Below are positions 16,511 to 26,409 of a stretch of 64,000 nt of DNA, piece after piece; positions within the stretch are counted from its first letter, which is position 1; every line of letters starts with the position of its first letter. The notes below the pieces were generated by a model, which saw only the letters and a program-made list of their open reading frames with translations, was not told the origin of the DNA and did no database searches. The position numbers and the translations under genes were made by a program. This DNA is from Chitinophaga sp. S165 (GTDB lineage: Bacteria > Bacteroidota > Bacteroidia > Chitinophagales > Chitinophagaceae): positions 248,001 to 312,000 of the forward strand of contig NZ_QGTG01000005.1 in assembly GCF_003182155.1 (NCBI RefSeq), read 5' to 3'.

Positions 16511-17848
16511 ATGAAGAGAATAACCTACGGATTGGGGTTATGCCTATTGTTGACATCCTGTTTTAAAGAAGTAGGAATAACCGTTACTACTGATTTTATT
16601 TACACTGCAAAAGATAGCATATACACCGCACCCGCAAATATCAGTTTTACAAACCGCACTATAGGTGCTACTAACTTTAAGTGGACATTTGAAGGAGGAG
16701 AACCTGCTTCTTCTGACTATGAAAATCCGGGAACAGTGGTATTCAGGCAGGCCGGAGACTATAAGATCACACTCGAAGCATGGAATGAAGACGAAAGGCA
16801 AATAAAGACCCATACCATTCACATCGACAGCACTGTAAATACAGCCTTTGATGCCAAGATACTGATCAATGATTTCTCACCTGTAACCGTCCGGCTGACT
16901 AATAACACAACCGGAGCATCAGCCTACAAATGGACATTTGAAAACGGAGAGCCGGCCAGCGCTACCGTGCAATCGCCGCCTGATGTAACCTTTACAACAC
17001 CGGGTACACATAAGATCACACTTACGGTCACTAATGGCGGGCAGGAGTTTACAACAGAAAAGATCATAACGGTAAAGCCTGCATTGACAAATGATTTTAC
17101 AATGGAGCCATCATTTGATGATGAAGATGATGAAGCGCCATTAACAGCAATACTGGAGAGCAAAGCCCAAAATCTGTTAACCAGAAAGTGGACCGCAACA
17201 GGAGGAACAATAGCTGATGACACTGCCGCAAATACAAGCATCCACTTCAAAGACCCTGGTACTTACAATGTAACATTAACAGCAGAGAATGGAAAACAAT
17301 CAAAGACGGTCACAAAGACTATAGAAGTAAGAGCTAATACAGGCCTGCGTATTATCAGGGATGTTAAGCTGGGTATCAATGCCGCTCAATCGACGATAGG
17401 GGCTTATTATTCAACCAGTCTCCGTAAGGTGTTCAGGAGCGGGGATGATTTGTCCACGGCAGGTAAGGATATTGATATTGTGTTCTTCGGGCTGAATCAG
17501 GGCTTCAGCTATAACATGTTTATCTCGCCCGATTCATCAACCGCCTATGCGTTTGGAAACATACCCGGGGCTAAATATACACGTTACATCAATAGCCTGG
17601 AAGCTTGTGGATGCGGCCTGACATTTACCGCCGCCGAATTCGATGCGATGACAGACGATGTGCCGCTGAAGAACATAAGTATCAATAGTAGTGCAGAAGG
17701 CGGGGTGCCTTTTACAAATGCAGTTAGCCCGCGTATTGTTTTATTCCGTACTGCCGATGGCAGAATGGGAGCCATTAAAGTAAAAACGTTTGTACCCAAT
17801 GGTACATCCTCATATATAATCATAGACATCAAAGTACAGAAGAAGTAG
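16511..17848 (+). CDS. PKD-repeat lipoprotein, first gene of the surface/toxin operon
   Basis: The lipobox LLLTSC (Cys17) anchors the protein in a membrane, probably facing outward as is common for Bacteroidota surface lipoproteins. Three PKD-type beta-sandwich repeats follow at about 40-105, 120-190 and 205-275. The first two carry the ATNFKWTFEGGEPAS/ASAYKWTFENGEPAS core and GDYKITLEA/GTHKITLTV endings; the third has LTRKWTATGGT and GTYNVTLTA. Residues about 280-445 form a separate domain with an SLEACGCG segment that I do not recognise. The next gene is 41 bases on. It may be the cell-surface anchor for the large proteins encoded behind it; that is inference. Confidence 0.9.
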   Translation: MKRITYGLGLCLLLTSCFKEVGITVTTDFIYTAKDSIYTAPANISFTNRTIGATNFKWTFEGGEPASSDYENPGTVVFRQAGDYKITLEAWNEDERQIKTHTIHIDSTVNTAFDAKILINDFSPVTVRLTNNTTGASAYKWTFENGEPASATVQSPPDVTFTTPGTHKITLTVTNGGQEFTTEKIITVKPALTNDFTMEPSFDDEDDEAPLTAILESKAQNLLTRKWTATGGTIADDTAANTSIHFKDPGTYNVTLTAENGKQSKTVTKTIEVRANTGLRIIRDVKLGINAAQSTIGAYYSTSLRKVFRSGDDLSTAGKDIDIVFFGLNQGFSYNMFISPDSSTAYAFGNIPGAKYTRYINSLEACGCGLTFTAAEFDAMTDDVPLKNISINSSAEGGVPFTNAVSPRIVLFRTADGRMGAIKVKTFVPNGTSSYIIIDIKVQKK

Positions 17849-17889
17849 CAGCAAACTGAAAGTCGTAAAAAAGAAGATCCCTTACGTGT

Positions 17890-19611
17890 ATGAAATATTT
17901 ATTGTATTGTTTGGGCATCCTGCTGTTGCCATTGCTATCGCATGCGCAACAGGTAGATCTTGCCAATCTGAAGGGAATGTTCAGTAAGGACGCTCCTTTA
18001 AAAGTGAGGGGCGGATTGAATGCCAGTACCATTTTCCATAACGGTAGTGAAACATCGGGCCGTCAACCCTTTACATGGTATCTGAATGGAAATATGAGCA
18101 TGAGCATTTTTAATCAGATAAATCTGCCATTCTCTTTTAACCTTACCAATGCGGGTATCAACTATACCTATCCGACTACCCCTAACCGGCTAAGTTTACA
18201 TCCTACGTACAAAGGTATTACAGGACATATAGGAGATGTGGCCATGACCTTTTCACCCTATACGCTCAACGGTATGCAGTTCAGGGGTGTCGGTGTGGAT
18301 GTGGCCCCTACCAATGAGTGGAGTGTAAGTGCAATGTATGGACGGCTATCGCGGGCAGTAGCTTATGACACTGCCAATAAGAATGTATTGCCAACGTACC
18401 AGCGTATGGGGTATGGTACAAAACTGACGCTCACGAAGGAAAAGTACGGTTTGGGATTTTCCATCTTTGCCGCGAAGGATGATCCTTCCTCTAATCCAAC
18501 AATACCCGATAGTCTCTACATCTTCCCCAAAAAGAACGTGACCTTTAGCATTAATGGTATGGTGCGCCCTGCGAAAGGCCTTGAGCTGACGATGGAATAT
18601 GCCAATAGCGCCGTGCAGATGAATAAAAGGGACTTCAATATCGTAAAAGAACAGGGAGGCAATCTATTGAGCAGTGTGTTCATGTATGATCATAAGTCAA
18701 CACTGTTCTATAAAGCTATCAAGGCAGGTATGAATTATACCTTCATGAAAAGTACAATAGGAGTGGGTTATGAACGGATAGACCCGGGATATCAGACCCT
18801 GGGCGCTTATTATTTCAATAATGACCTGGAGAATATTACTGTGAATTTTTCACAGCCTTTCCTGAAGAGCAAAGCTAATGTCAGCGTTAACGTAGGCTAT
18901 CAGCGTGACGACCTGGCCAATACCAAATCAGGACGGACATCCCGTATGGTAAGCTCTGTCAATATGAATTACAATCCGGGCGACAGGCTGAATATGAGTC
19001 TCACGTATTCGAACTTCCAGACGTACATGAACATGCGTTCGCAGTTTGATGCCATCAATCAGACCACCCCTATACAGAACCTTGACACACTGAACTTTAC
19101 CCAGATCTCACAGAATACAGCACTGAATGTGAACTACATCCTGAAAACGGATAAACGTAAAAGTCATAACCTGAACGTGAATCTGAGTTTGCAGGATGCT
19201 GCCGACCTGCGTGAAGGAGTGCTGCACAAAGGTGATGGCTCCCGCTTCTATAACAGTAATGTGGCGTATTCACTGATGTTCATTCCTGCACAGGTCAATG
19301 TGACTGCTGCATTTAACCTGAGTTACAATACGATCGGCAGGGAAGATAATCTTACCTGGGGCCCTACGGCTGCTTTCAATAGCCGTCTGTTCAAAAAGAA
19401 GATGACGGCAGGAGGTAGTGTGTCTTACAATGCCAGTGCCGCGAGTGGCGTTGAGCAGGGGAAAGTGCTGAACCTTCGCGCTAATGCCGGATACAGGGTG
19501 CAGAAGAAACATAATCTAAACCTCAGCGCTATGCAACAGCTTCGCTGGATACCTGTGAAAGGAACAGTGAATGATCAGACAGTGACACTGGGCTATAACT
19601 ATAATTTTTAA
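17890..19611 (+). CDS. Predicted outer-membrane beta-barrel protein
   Basis: The 573-residue protein has a Sec signal peptide (cleavage after SHA, about residue 19). Long runs of alternating polar and hydrophobic residues follow, with aromatic girdle positions (for example KAGMNYTFMKSTIGVGYERI, NVSVNVGYQRDD, KKHNLNLSAMQQLRW). The last residues TLGYNYNF end in phenylalanine, the usual BAM recognition signal of barrel proteins. About 20 or more strands could fit. It is not PorP/SprF-like in length, and no plug, OmpA or TonB box is visible. Its place between a lipoprotein and a 1552-residue exported protein suggests a pore, anchor or docking site for them. Confidence 0.8.
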   Translation: MKYLLYCLGILLLPLLSHAQQVDLANLKGMFSKDAPLKVRGGLNASTIFHNGSETSGRQPFTWYLNGNMSMSIFNQINLPFSFNLTNAGINYTYPTTPNRLSLHPTYKGITGHIGDVAMTFSPYTLNGMQFRGVGVDVAPTNEWSVSAMYGRLSRAVAYDTANKNVLPTYQRMGYGTKLTLTKEKYGLGFSIFAAKDDPSSNPTIPDSLYIFPKKNVTFSINGMVRPAKGLELTMEYANSAVQMNKRDFNIVKEQGGNLLSSVFMYDHKSTLFYKAIKAGMNYTFMKSTIGVGYERIDPGYQTLGAYYFNNDLENITVNFSQPFLKSKANVSVNVGYQRDDLANTKSGRTSRMVSSVNMNYNPGDRLNMSLTYSNFQTYMNMRSQFDAINQTTPIQNLDTLNFTQISQNTALNVNYILKTDKRKSHNLNVNLSLQDAADLREGVLHKGDGSRFYNSNVAYSLMFIPAQVNVTAAFNLSYNTIGREDNLTWGPTAAFNSRLFKKKMTAGGSVSYNASAASGVEQGKVLNLRANAGYRVQKKHNLNLSAMQQLRWIPVKGTVNDQTVTLGYNYNF

Positions 19612-19632
19612 CGTTACGTATTATCCCTACCT

Positions 19633-22600
19633 ATGAATAAGTACTATCCGTTCTCTTTACTGTTTATGCTGCTTTGGTGCTGCACGAAGGCATGGGCCGG
19701 AGACCTTGATTCTTCCGGGCTGCATGGTCCGGGTAAAGAATTTCCGGTGAACAATATTATGATGACTGAACAGCGCAGTTTTCCTCAGATGGATCAGTTG
19801 CTGGCTGGCACTGCATTACCCGCCACTACAGAGTCACTGTTCACAACAGCGTATCTTAATAGCTTGTATACGGCAGACAGCAGCGTGAATGCCTATCAGC
19901 TGAAAGCGCAGGAGGAGTTTGAAAAGCTGAATAAATCAAATCATTATACCAGCGAACTGGGACCCGACGATCTGAATGAATTGCCCATAGGGCTGTCACA
20001 GCAGATCGGCAATACCAATGTGAAAATAGCTATCAGCAGCGTGATCTTCCATTCCGGTTATGCGGAGCTGACCGTGTATGCCAAACTGGAAATTCCCCAG
20101 AACCCGAAGAAGATCTTCTTTGGTATCAAAGGACTGAAACTTTCTTATACCGGCGGTATCATTGGCGATGCCAAACTGGTGCTGCTGGGAAATATTCCTA
20201 TCAATATCAATGGCGGAAGTGCGGCCATTATCCTCAAGGGCGGCATGGATATGCAGACAGGGCAGGGGCTGGACCAGACTTATGTTACCATGGACTGTTC
20301 CGGTTTTAAAGAGCTGAGTATTTCTGCGGATATCATGTTCCCCCGTTCGCTGCTTACACCACTGGATAAAAACGATGAAAGAGTAAAAGACAGTTCTAAA
20401 GTGGTACAGGCGTCTTTCCAGACTACGGTAAGGGACTGGAATGACATTCTTGTGAGCGTATCATTACCTGCATTTGAGATCACTTCACTGAAAGACTTCG
20501 GCTTCCATGTGGGAAAGGCCGTGTATGATGGTAGTGATGTCAGGAACAGTATGGACATCGTTTATCCGAAAGGATATGCAGAACGGTACATGCCGGCTGG
20601 CCGGCCGGAATTGTGGAGAGGCGTTTATATACAGGACTTGGAAGTACTGCTTCCCCGGCAGTTCAGCAAGGGCAAAAATATCAAGGAGCGGGTGGCCTTC
20701 GGGGCAAGGAACCTTGTGATCGATAATAACGGTATTTCAGGCACTATCTTCGGCCAGAATATACTACCATCAGGTTCTGCCTCAGGATGGAAATTTTCGG
20801 TAGATAAATTCAATTTAGACCTGGAGGCTAACCATCTCACAGGAGCAGGTTTTGATGGTACCATCCAGCTACCAGTTTCTTCTACACCCTTTTTCTACTC
20901 TGCGCTCATTACTGCGGATAACGAATACCTGCTGAAAATGGGTACACTGAAGAAGCTGTCTTTTGATGTATGGGGTGCAAAAGCTGATCTGGATTCCAAT
21001 TCATGGGTGCAGCTGAAACTGGCTGACGGGCATTTTGAACCGGAAGCCAATCTGAATGGTAAGATAGGGATCACGACCTCGGGTACCGCAGGAGATACTG
21101 ACAGTACAAAGAAGAAGATCGTCAGCTTCCAGGGTATCAAGTTTACGAACCTGCACCTGCAAACAAAAGCACCATATCTCACAGCTACTTATTTCGGTTA
21201 CAATGATGAAGCGAAGTTCAGCAACTTCCCGGTGACCATTACCGAGATAGGATTATCTGCAAATGAGAAAAATGCATCCCTGTTCTTCGGCGTGAAGGTG
21301 AACCTTATGTCGGGCAAGTTCGGTGGGGAAACGAGAGTATCTGTGGTTGGCGCCTTTGAAGAAAAAGGAGATTACCAGTCATGGAAATTCGAAAAGCTGC
21401 AGCTGGACATGATCTCCATACATGCAGAACTGGGCAGCGCTATGACCATAGACGGTACACTGGTGATCATGCGGGATGATCCTGTTTATGGTGATGCCAT
21501 CGGCGGTACCCTCAAGATGAAAGTACTGAATGGGAAAGTAAAAATAGATGCAAAGGCATTGTTCGGCAGTAAGGACTTCCGTTACTGGTACGTAGAGGCG
21601 AAAGCCGATCTCGGACTGGGCATCATGGTCATACCGCCTATTGCTATCAATGGATTTGGCGGCGGCGCGTATTACCACATGAAGAAAGACGGGGTCAATA
21701 TGCAGGCTTCCCTTACAGGTGTGAACTACGTTCCGGATGAAAATACCGGGTTAGGGCTTAAAGCTACTGTACTGTTCACTGTTGGCGCGAAGGTGGCGAA
21801 TGGAGAGGTGACCTTTGAGGTGGCCTTCAATAATAGCGGAGGTATCAACTTTATGGGCTTCTACGGATATGCTACGATACTGAAAATAATACCTGGTGTA
21901 AGCAATGTAACGGAGCGGCTGGGCAAGAAATTCCAGCAGCTCGCAGAAAAAGAAGCCAAAGCGATCAAGAGCCTGGGAGGCGTCGGAGAAAAACTGGCTG
22001 CACTTAAAGTATCCAATCCTTCAGCCGCCGGACAGGCAATGGCGGGTGACGATTACCGGGTAGGAGAAACCGGCTTGTCTGCTTACGTAGGTATTCAATA
22101 TGACTTTACATCTTCCACCTTCCACGCGAATTTCGATGTTTATGTCAACATAGCAGGCGGTATGCTAACAGGCGTATCCAGTGGTAACCGGGCCGGATGG
22201 GCTGTAATACACATTGCACCTGGGGAATGGTACTTCTATATGGGTACGCCGGAAAACAGGCTGGGACTGAAGTTTAGTCTGGGTAGTATCAAAATACAGT
22301 CGGGCGGATATTTGATGGCAGGAGATAATATTCCGGGATCTCCGCCTCCTCCACAGGAAGTGGCTGACATCCTGGGTGTGGAAATGAGTGAGCTGGATTA
22401 TATGCGTGACCTCAACGCAACCGGCGGAGGTAAAGGCTTTGCGTTCGGCGCTAGTCTCACAGTGGAAACCGGCGATATCACCTTCCTTATTCTTTATGCA
22501 AACTTTAAATGTGGTGTTGGTTTCGATATCATGTTGAAAGACTATGGTGAGGCGCATTGTGTGGGTAGTACCGAACCTATTGGTATGGACGGCTGGTACG

Positions 22601-24291
22601 CAAATGGCCAGTCATATGTATACCTGCAGGGTGAGGTAGGGGTAAAAGTAAATCTCCGCTTTATCAAAGGACGCTTCCCTATCATCTCTGGCGCCGCAGC
22701 TGTACTGATGCAGGCGAAATTGCCCAATCCAACCTGGATGCGTGGTTATATGGCTGTGAAGTTCAGTGTACTCGGCGGATTGGTTAAAGGAAATATGCGT
22801 CTGAAAGTGACCATTGGTGAAGAGTGCCAGATCGTCAATGGCTCCGGCAGCCCTATCGACGTACAGATGATCTCTGACGTTACTCCGGCTGATAAAAGCG
22901 ATGGCGTGGATGTATTCACTGCTCCGCAGGCAGCCTTTAATATGAGCGTAGGTAAAGTGTTTGAGGTGGAAGATGATTATGGTAAGCATTCTTACCGCTC
23001 CCGTTTATCAGCGTTCACCATTACTGATAACGGTGTGGCAATACCGGGTGTGTTAAAATGGAATGACAACGGGGATAATGTTTCTTTCTATTCAAAAGAG
23101 ATCCTGCCTTCCAGCAGACCGTTGAAAGCATATGTAAAGATCACGTTCGAAGAAGTAAAGAATGGCACCTGGCAGACTTACTACGCAGATGGCAAGGAAT
23201 GCATCGAGGAAAAAACAGTCACGTTTACAACAGGTACAGCGCCTGATTATATACCAGTCAGCAATCTGGCATACACCTATCCGGTGATGAACCAGAAGAA
23301 CTTCTATAAGGATGAATATCCGCAGGGCTTCATTTCTCTTAGAAGAGGACAGTCGTACCTGTTTGATCCACGTTGGAAATATGAGGTAAGAATAGCCGCT
23401 GCAGGTGGCAATACATTGAAGGCTGATATGTCTTATGATTCGATTAACCAAGTGATCCGTTACAACCAGGCAGCGCTGGCGCTGGGTACAGCTTACCGGT
23501 TCGATATCATAGCCATTCCGCCAAATGCATCGGCTACAGATACTGTAGCTGTTTACAAGCTGCCGGAGAAGGAAGAAAGCGAAGACGGCAGTTATGAAGT
23601 GGCAAACAACAAAGCGCAGGTGGTTACAAGAGGAGACGTTACCAAGTCGCTGCTTAACTACAGTTTCCACTCCAGCGTACATAAAACATTCGCGGAGAAG
23701 ATGGGTAAACTGAAGCTGAAAGACGGATTGTATGAACGTGTCACTTCTGATGTGATCAGGCTCCTGGCAGACGTTGGTAATTATGAAGGTTTCGAGGTTG
23801 CGGAAATGACCGGTAACGACGGTACTGGTTTTAGTCCGCTGATCACAGCTACTGCCACTATGGAAGACGCCTACTTTGGTGCCGATATCAACCCGCTATT
23901 ATATCAGCATTATCAGGAAGATGGTGAGATCACAATTGCCAACAGGGATGTGAATGTGCTGGGCGTAGTGCCCGATAAAGCACTGCTCATCATGCCGAGT
24001 TATCTGGCAGAAGCAGCAGCGGGTGGTGTTACCTCCTGGTACAAAACGAGGATCCCTTACCTGTATGATCTGCCGTTCATTTATAAAGCTGACTTCATCG
24101 ACATGCAGACAAGGGCAGTACAGCGGTATATAAATACCGGAGATGCCGGTTCCGCCAATGTGCTCCTCAATAGCTCCTTCCCTTTTATGCGGTACGGAAA
24201 CTATAAAGTGAAATACCAATATGTATTGCCAGATGGTACGAAGACCAGCAATGCAATGTTTGACTATTATAATTCTTTGAAAATCCGGTAA
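19633..24291 (+). CDS. 1552-residue exported beta-rich protein of unknown family
   Basis: A signal peptide (cleavage after AWA, about residue 22) starts the protein. Residues to about 720 are dominated by successive long beta strands with glycine turns (ISSVIFHSGYAELTVYAKLE, GGSAAIILKGGMDMQ). A short helical stretch follows around 755-800 (LGKKFQQLAEKEAKAIKSL), then more beta sheet rich in GG motifs to ~1070. An Ig-like domain of the SbsA kind lies at about 1080-1200 (VTPADKSDGVDV ... VTFTTGTAP), and the C-terminal region is about 350 residues. There is no lipobox, transmembrane segment, catalytic motif or T9SS sorting domain. Its stop overlaps the next start by one base (TAATG). I do not recognise the family; a scaffold or elongated bridge is a guess from size and composition. 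Confidence 0.88.
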   Translation: MNKYYPFSLLFMLLWCCTKAWAGDLDSSGLHGPGKEFPVNNIMMTEQRSFPQMDQLLAGTALPATTESLFTTAYLNSLYTADSSVNAYQLKAQEEFEKLNKSNHYTSELGPDDLNELPIGLSQQIGNTNVKIAISSVIFHSGYAELTVYAKLEIPQNPKKIFFGIKGLKLSYTGGIIGDAKLVLLGNIPININGGSAAIILKGGMDMQTGQGLDQTYVTMDCSGFKELSISADIMFPRSLLTPLDKNDERVKDSSKVVQASFQTTVRDWNDILVSVSLPAFEITSLKDFGFHVGKAVYDGSDVRNSMDIVYPKGYAERYMPAGRPELWRGVYIQDLEVLLPRQFSKGKNIKERVAFGARNLVIDNNGISGTIFGQNILPSGSASGWKFSVDKFNLDLEANHLTGAGFDGTIQLPVSSTPFFYSALITADNEYLLKMGTLKKLSFDVWGAKADLDSNSWVQLKLADGHFEPEANLNGKIGITTSGTAGDTDSTKKKIVSFQGIKFTNLHLQTKAPYLTATYFGYNDEAKFSNFPVTITEIGLSANEKNASLFFGVKVNLMSGKFGGETRVSVVGAFEEKGDYQSWKFEKLQLDMISIHAELGSAMTIDGTLVIMRDDPVYGDAIGGTLKMKVLNGKVKIDAKALFGSKDFRYWYVEAKADLGLGIMVIPPIAINGFGGGAYYHMKKDGVNMQASLTGVNYVPDENTGLGLKATVLFTVGAKVANGEVTFEVAFNNSGGINFMGFYGYATILKIIPGVSNVTERLGKKFQQLAEKEAKAIKSLGGVGEKLAALKVSNPSAAGQAMAGDDYRVGETGLSAYVGIQYDFTSSTFHANFDVYVNIAGGMLTGVSSGNRAGWAVIHIAPGEWYFYMGTPENRLGLKFSLGSIKIQSGGYLMAGDNIPGSPPPPQEVADILGVEMSELDYMRDLNATGGGKGFAFGASLTVETGDITFLILYANFKCGVGFDIMLKDYGEAHCVGSTEPIGMDGWYANGQSYVYLQGEVGVKVNLRFIKGRFPIISGAAAVLMQAKLPNPTWMRGYMAVKFSVLGGLVKGNMRLKVTIGEECQIVNGSGSPIDVQMISDVTPADKSDGVDVFTAPQAAFNMSVGKVFEVEDDYGKHSYRSRLSAFTITDNGVAIPGVLKWNDNGDNVSFYSKEILPSSRPLKAYVKITFEEVKNGTWQTYYADGKECIEEKTVTFTTGTAPDYIPVSNLAYTYPVMNQKNFYKDEYPQGFISLRRGQSYLFDPRWKYEVRIAAAGGNTLKADMSYDSINQVIRYNQAALALGTAYRFDIIAIPPNASATDTVAVYKLPEKEESEDGSYEVANNKAQVVTRGDVTKSLLNYSFHSSVHKTFAEKMGKLKLKDGLYERVTSDVIRLLADVGNYEGFEVAEMTGNDGTGFSPLITATATMEDAYFGADINPLLYQHYQEDGEITIANRDVNVLGVVPDKALLIMPSYLAEAAAGGVTSWYKTRIPYLYDLPFIYKADFIDMQTRAVQRYINTGDAGSANVLLNSSFPFMRYGNYKVKYQYVLPDGTKTSNAMFDYYNSLKIR

Positions 24292-26390
24292 TGAAGAAAC
24301 TGAAAATATTATTGTCGTTGCTATTGATGACCGGGGTATTATACCAGACACCCGCAAGTGCGCAACGTAAAGCAGCGAACAAATTGTATATGAAAGCTAC
24401 TGTACGTAAGTCAGGTGTGCTGCTACGCTGGGCTGCGGATAATCCTGCTGCCTGGAAAACGACCAATCAATATGGATTTGAGCTGGTAAGATATACCGTT
24501 GCCAGAGATGGACAGGTATTGAAAGCGCCCGAAAGAAAAGTGTTGAACAATACACCGCTGAAACCTTTGCCGCTGGATGCCTGGGAAAGCATATCGCAGA
24601 AGGATCAGTACGCGGCTATTATTGCACAGGCGCTTTATGGAAAGACCTTCGAGGTGTCCGGTAATACAGGCAATAAGGGCGTGGCTTCTATCATCGCGCA
24701 GTCTGCTGAACAGGAACAGCGTTTTGCCTTCTCATTGTATGCCGCGGACAATAGCTTCGCCGCAGCTAAAATGGCTGGCTGGGGCTGGGAAGACAATACA
24801 ACCCGGCCTACGGAAAGATACCTCTACCGTATTTATTCGCTGGCGCCTGTAAGCAAACTGAAAATAGATACCGGCAACGTGTATATCGGTATGAGTAATT
24901 ATGAAGAATTACCCAAGCCAGGTGATGTGGGCGCCATATTCGGCGATAAAAGCGTGATGTTGAGTTGGGAATATAATGCTTACAAGTCTTACTATACTTC
25001 GTGGATCATTGAGAAGTCGCTGGACAATGGTGTGACCTATAAACGTGCTACGGACCTTCCGGTGGCCAATATCAATGAGAAGGACAATAAGCCTTCTCCG
25101 CGTATGTACTATATGGATTCCTTACCCGATAATGAGCAGATCTGTTATTACCGTGTAAGGGGTATCTCGCCCTTCGGCGAGCTGGGACCTGCTTCAGAAC
25201 CAGCATCAGGTAAAGGTAAAAGTTTGCTGAGATATGTGCCGAACATCCGCAGTAATAATGTGGATGAAAAAGGTATCGTGACGATCAACTGGGAGTTTGA
25301 AGAAGCAGGTAATAAACTGATCAGGGGCTTCCGTCTTAATCAGGCGCCAACTGTGAGCGGGCCGTTTAAGGTAGTGGTGGATAATATCGCGCCCGACAAA
25401 CGTTCCCTGGAATACGGTAATCTCAATGCTACGAATTATTTCACGCTGACAGCTGTAGCGAAAGACGGAGGTAATACCACTACTTCCTTTCCCGTACTGA
25501 TACAACCGGTAGATTCCGTGCCGCCTGCAGCACCTGTAGGTCTTACAGCAGTAATAGACAGTAATGGGGTGGTGATACTGAAATGGGAAAAGAATAAAGA
25601 AAAAGACATGCTGGGATACGCCATCTTCCGCGGTAACAATCCGGGAGAAGAAATGTCTGCGATTACTGATTCAGTATACCGTAATAATGTATTCAGGGAT
25701 AGTGTAGTGGTAAAGTCACTGAACAGGAAAGTGTATTACGCAGTGAAAGCGGTGGACCAACGTTATAACGAATCTCCTTTCTCGGAAGTACTGGAGGCGA
25801 AGAAACCGGATGTAGTGCCGCCTGCATCTCCGGTCTTCTCAGGGTATAGTGTGAAGAACGATACCGTGTATCTGTCATGGGCACGCAGCAGTGACGAAGA
25901 TGTGGCGGAACATCTGCTGTACAGGAAAACCGGACTGGATAAAACAACCAAATGGGATCTTATCAGCCGTAGCACAGCCCCTGGTATATACGGTTATTCT
26001 GATGCCGCTGTTACCGGAGGTATCACCTACTCATATATTATTACGGCAAAAGACAGCAGTGGTCTTGAATCTGTTCCCGTTCAACCGGTAACGGTGACAG
26101 TACCGGTAAGTCCGGAATCTATCCGTGTGAAAAGATTCAATGCATTGGCCAACAGACAGGAACGGTATATAGAAGTATCCTGGAATGCCATAGCAGACAA
26201 GGCTGCGGAATACCAGTTGTATAAAGGAGAGAAGGATCAACCGTTAACACTCTGGAAAGTTGTGGATGCTTCCACAAGAAGTATTACAGACCGGGAGATC
26301 AGGATCAATACTATTTATAAATATGGTATCCGTGTGGTAAAGGACAATGGCGCGATGGGGCAGTACCAGGAATTAGAAGTTAAATATTAA
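24291..26390 (+). CDS. Exported fibronectin type III repeat protein
   Basis: The protein has 699 residues with a signal peptide ending at ASA (about residue 24). An N-terminal ~220-residue region of unknown type contains KATVRKSGVLLRWAADNP and GWGWEDNTTRPTERYLYRIY. Fn3 modules then follow from about residue 230 to the end, recognisable from WIIEKSLDNG, YYRVRGISPFG, PPAAPVGLTAVIDSNGVVIL and PPASPVFSGYSVKNDTVYLSW. It has neither lipobox nor sorting domain. It is translationally coupled to the preceding giant gene by a one-base overlap, which argues for fixed stoichiometry between the two. It probably forms an extended binding rod. Confidence 0.9.
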   Translation: MKKLKILLSLLLMTGVLYQTPASAQRKAANKLYMKATVRKSGVLLRWAADNPAAWKTTNQYGFELVRYTVARDGQVLKAPERKVLNNTPLKPLPLDAWESISQKDQYAAIIAQALYGKTFEVSGNTGNKGVASIIAQSAEQEQRFAFSLYAADNSFAAAKMAGWGWEDNTTRPTERYLYRIYSLAPVSKLKIDTGNVYIGMSNYEELPKPGDVGAIFGDKSVMLSWEYNAYKSYYTSWIIEKSLDNGVTYKRATDLPVANINEKDNKPSPRMYYMDSLPDNEQICYYRVRGISPFGELGPASEPASGKGKSLLRYVPNIRSNNVDEKGIVTINWEFEEAGNKLIRGFRLNQAPTVSGPFKVVVDNIAPDKRSLEYGNLNATNYFTLTAVAKDGGNTTTSFPVLIQPVDSVPPAAPVGLTAVIDSNGVVILKWEKNKEKDMLGYAIFRGNNPGEEMSAITDSVYRNNVFRDSVVVKSLNRKVYYAVKAVDQRYNESPFSEVLEAKKPDVVPPASPVFSGYSVKNDTVYLSWARSSDEDVAEHLLYRKTGLDKTTKWDLISRSTAPGIYGYSDAAVTGGITYSYIITAKDSSGLESVPVQPVTVTVPVSPESIRVKRFNALANRQERYIEVSWNAIADKAAEYQLYKGEKDQPLTLWKVVDASTRSITDREIRINTIYKYGIRVVKDNGAMGQYQELEVKY

Positions 26391-26409
26391 AGATATAAAC
26401 GCAATCGCT

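Noticed and set aside
23092..23682. 196-codon minus-strand frame within the 1552-residue protein gene
   Set aside because: Shadow of a long plus-strand gene; no start context and no recognisable motif.
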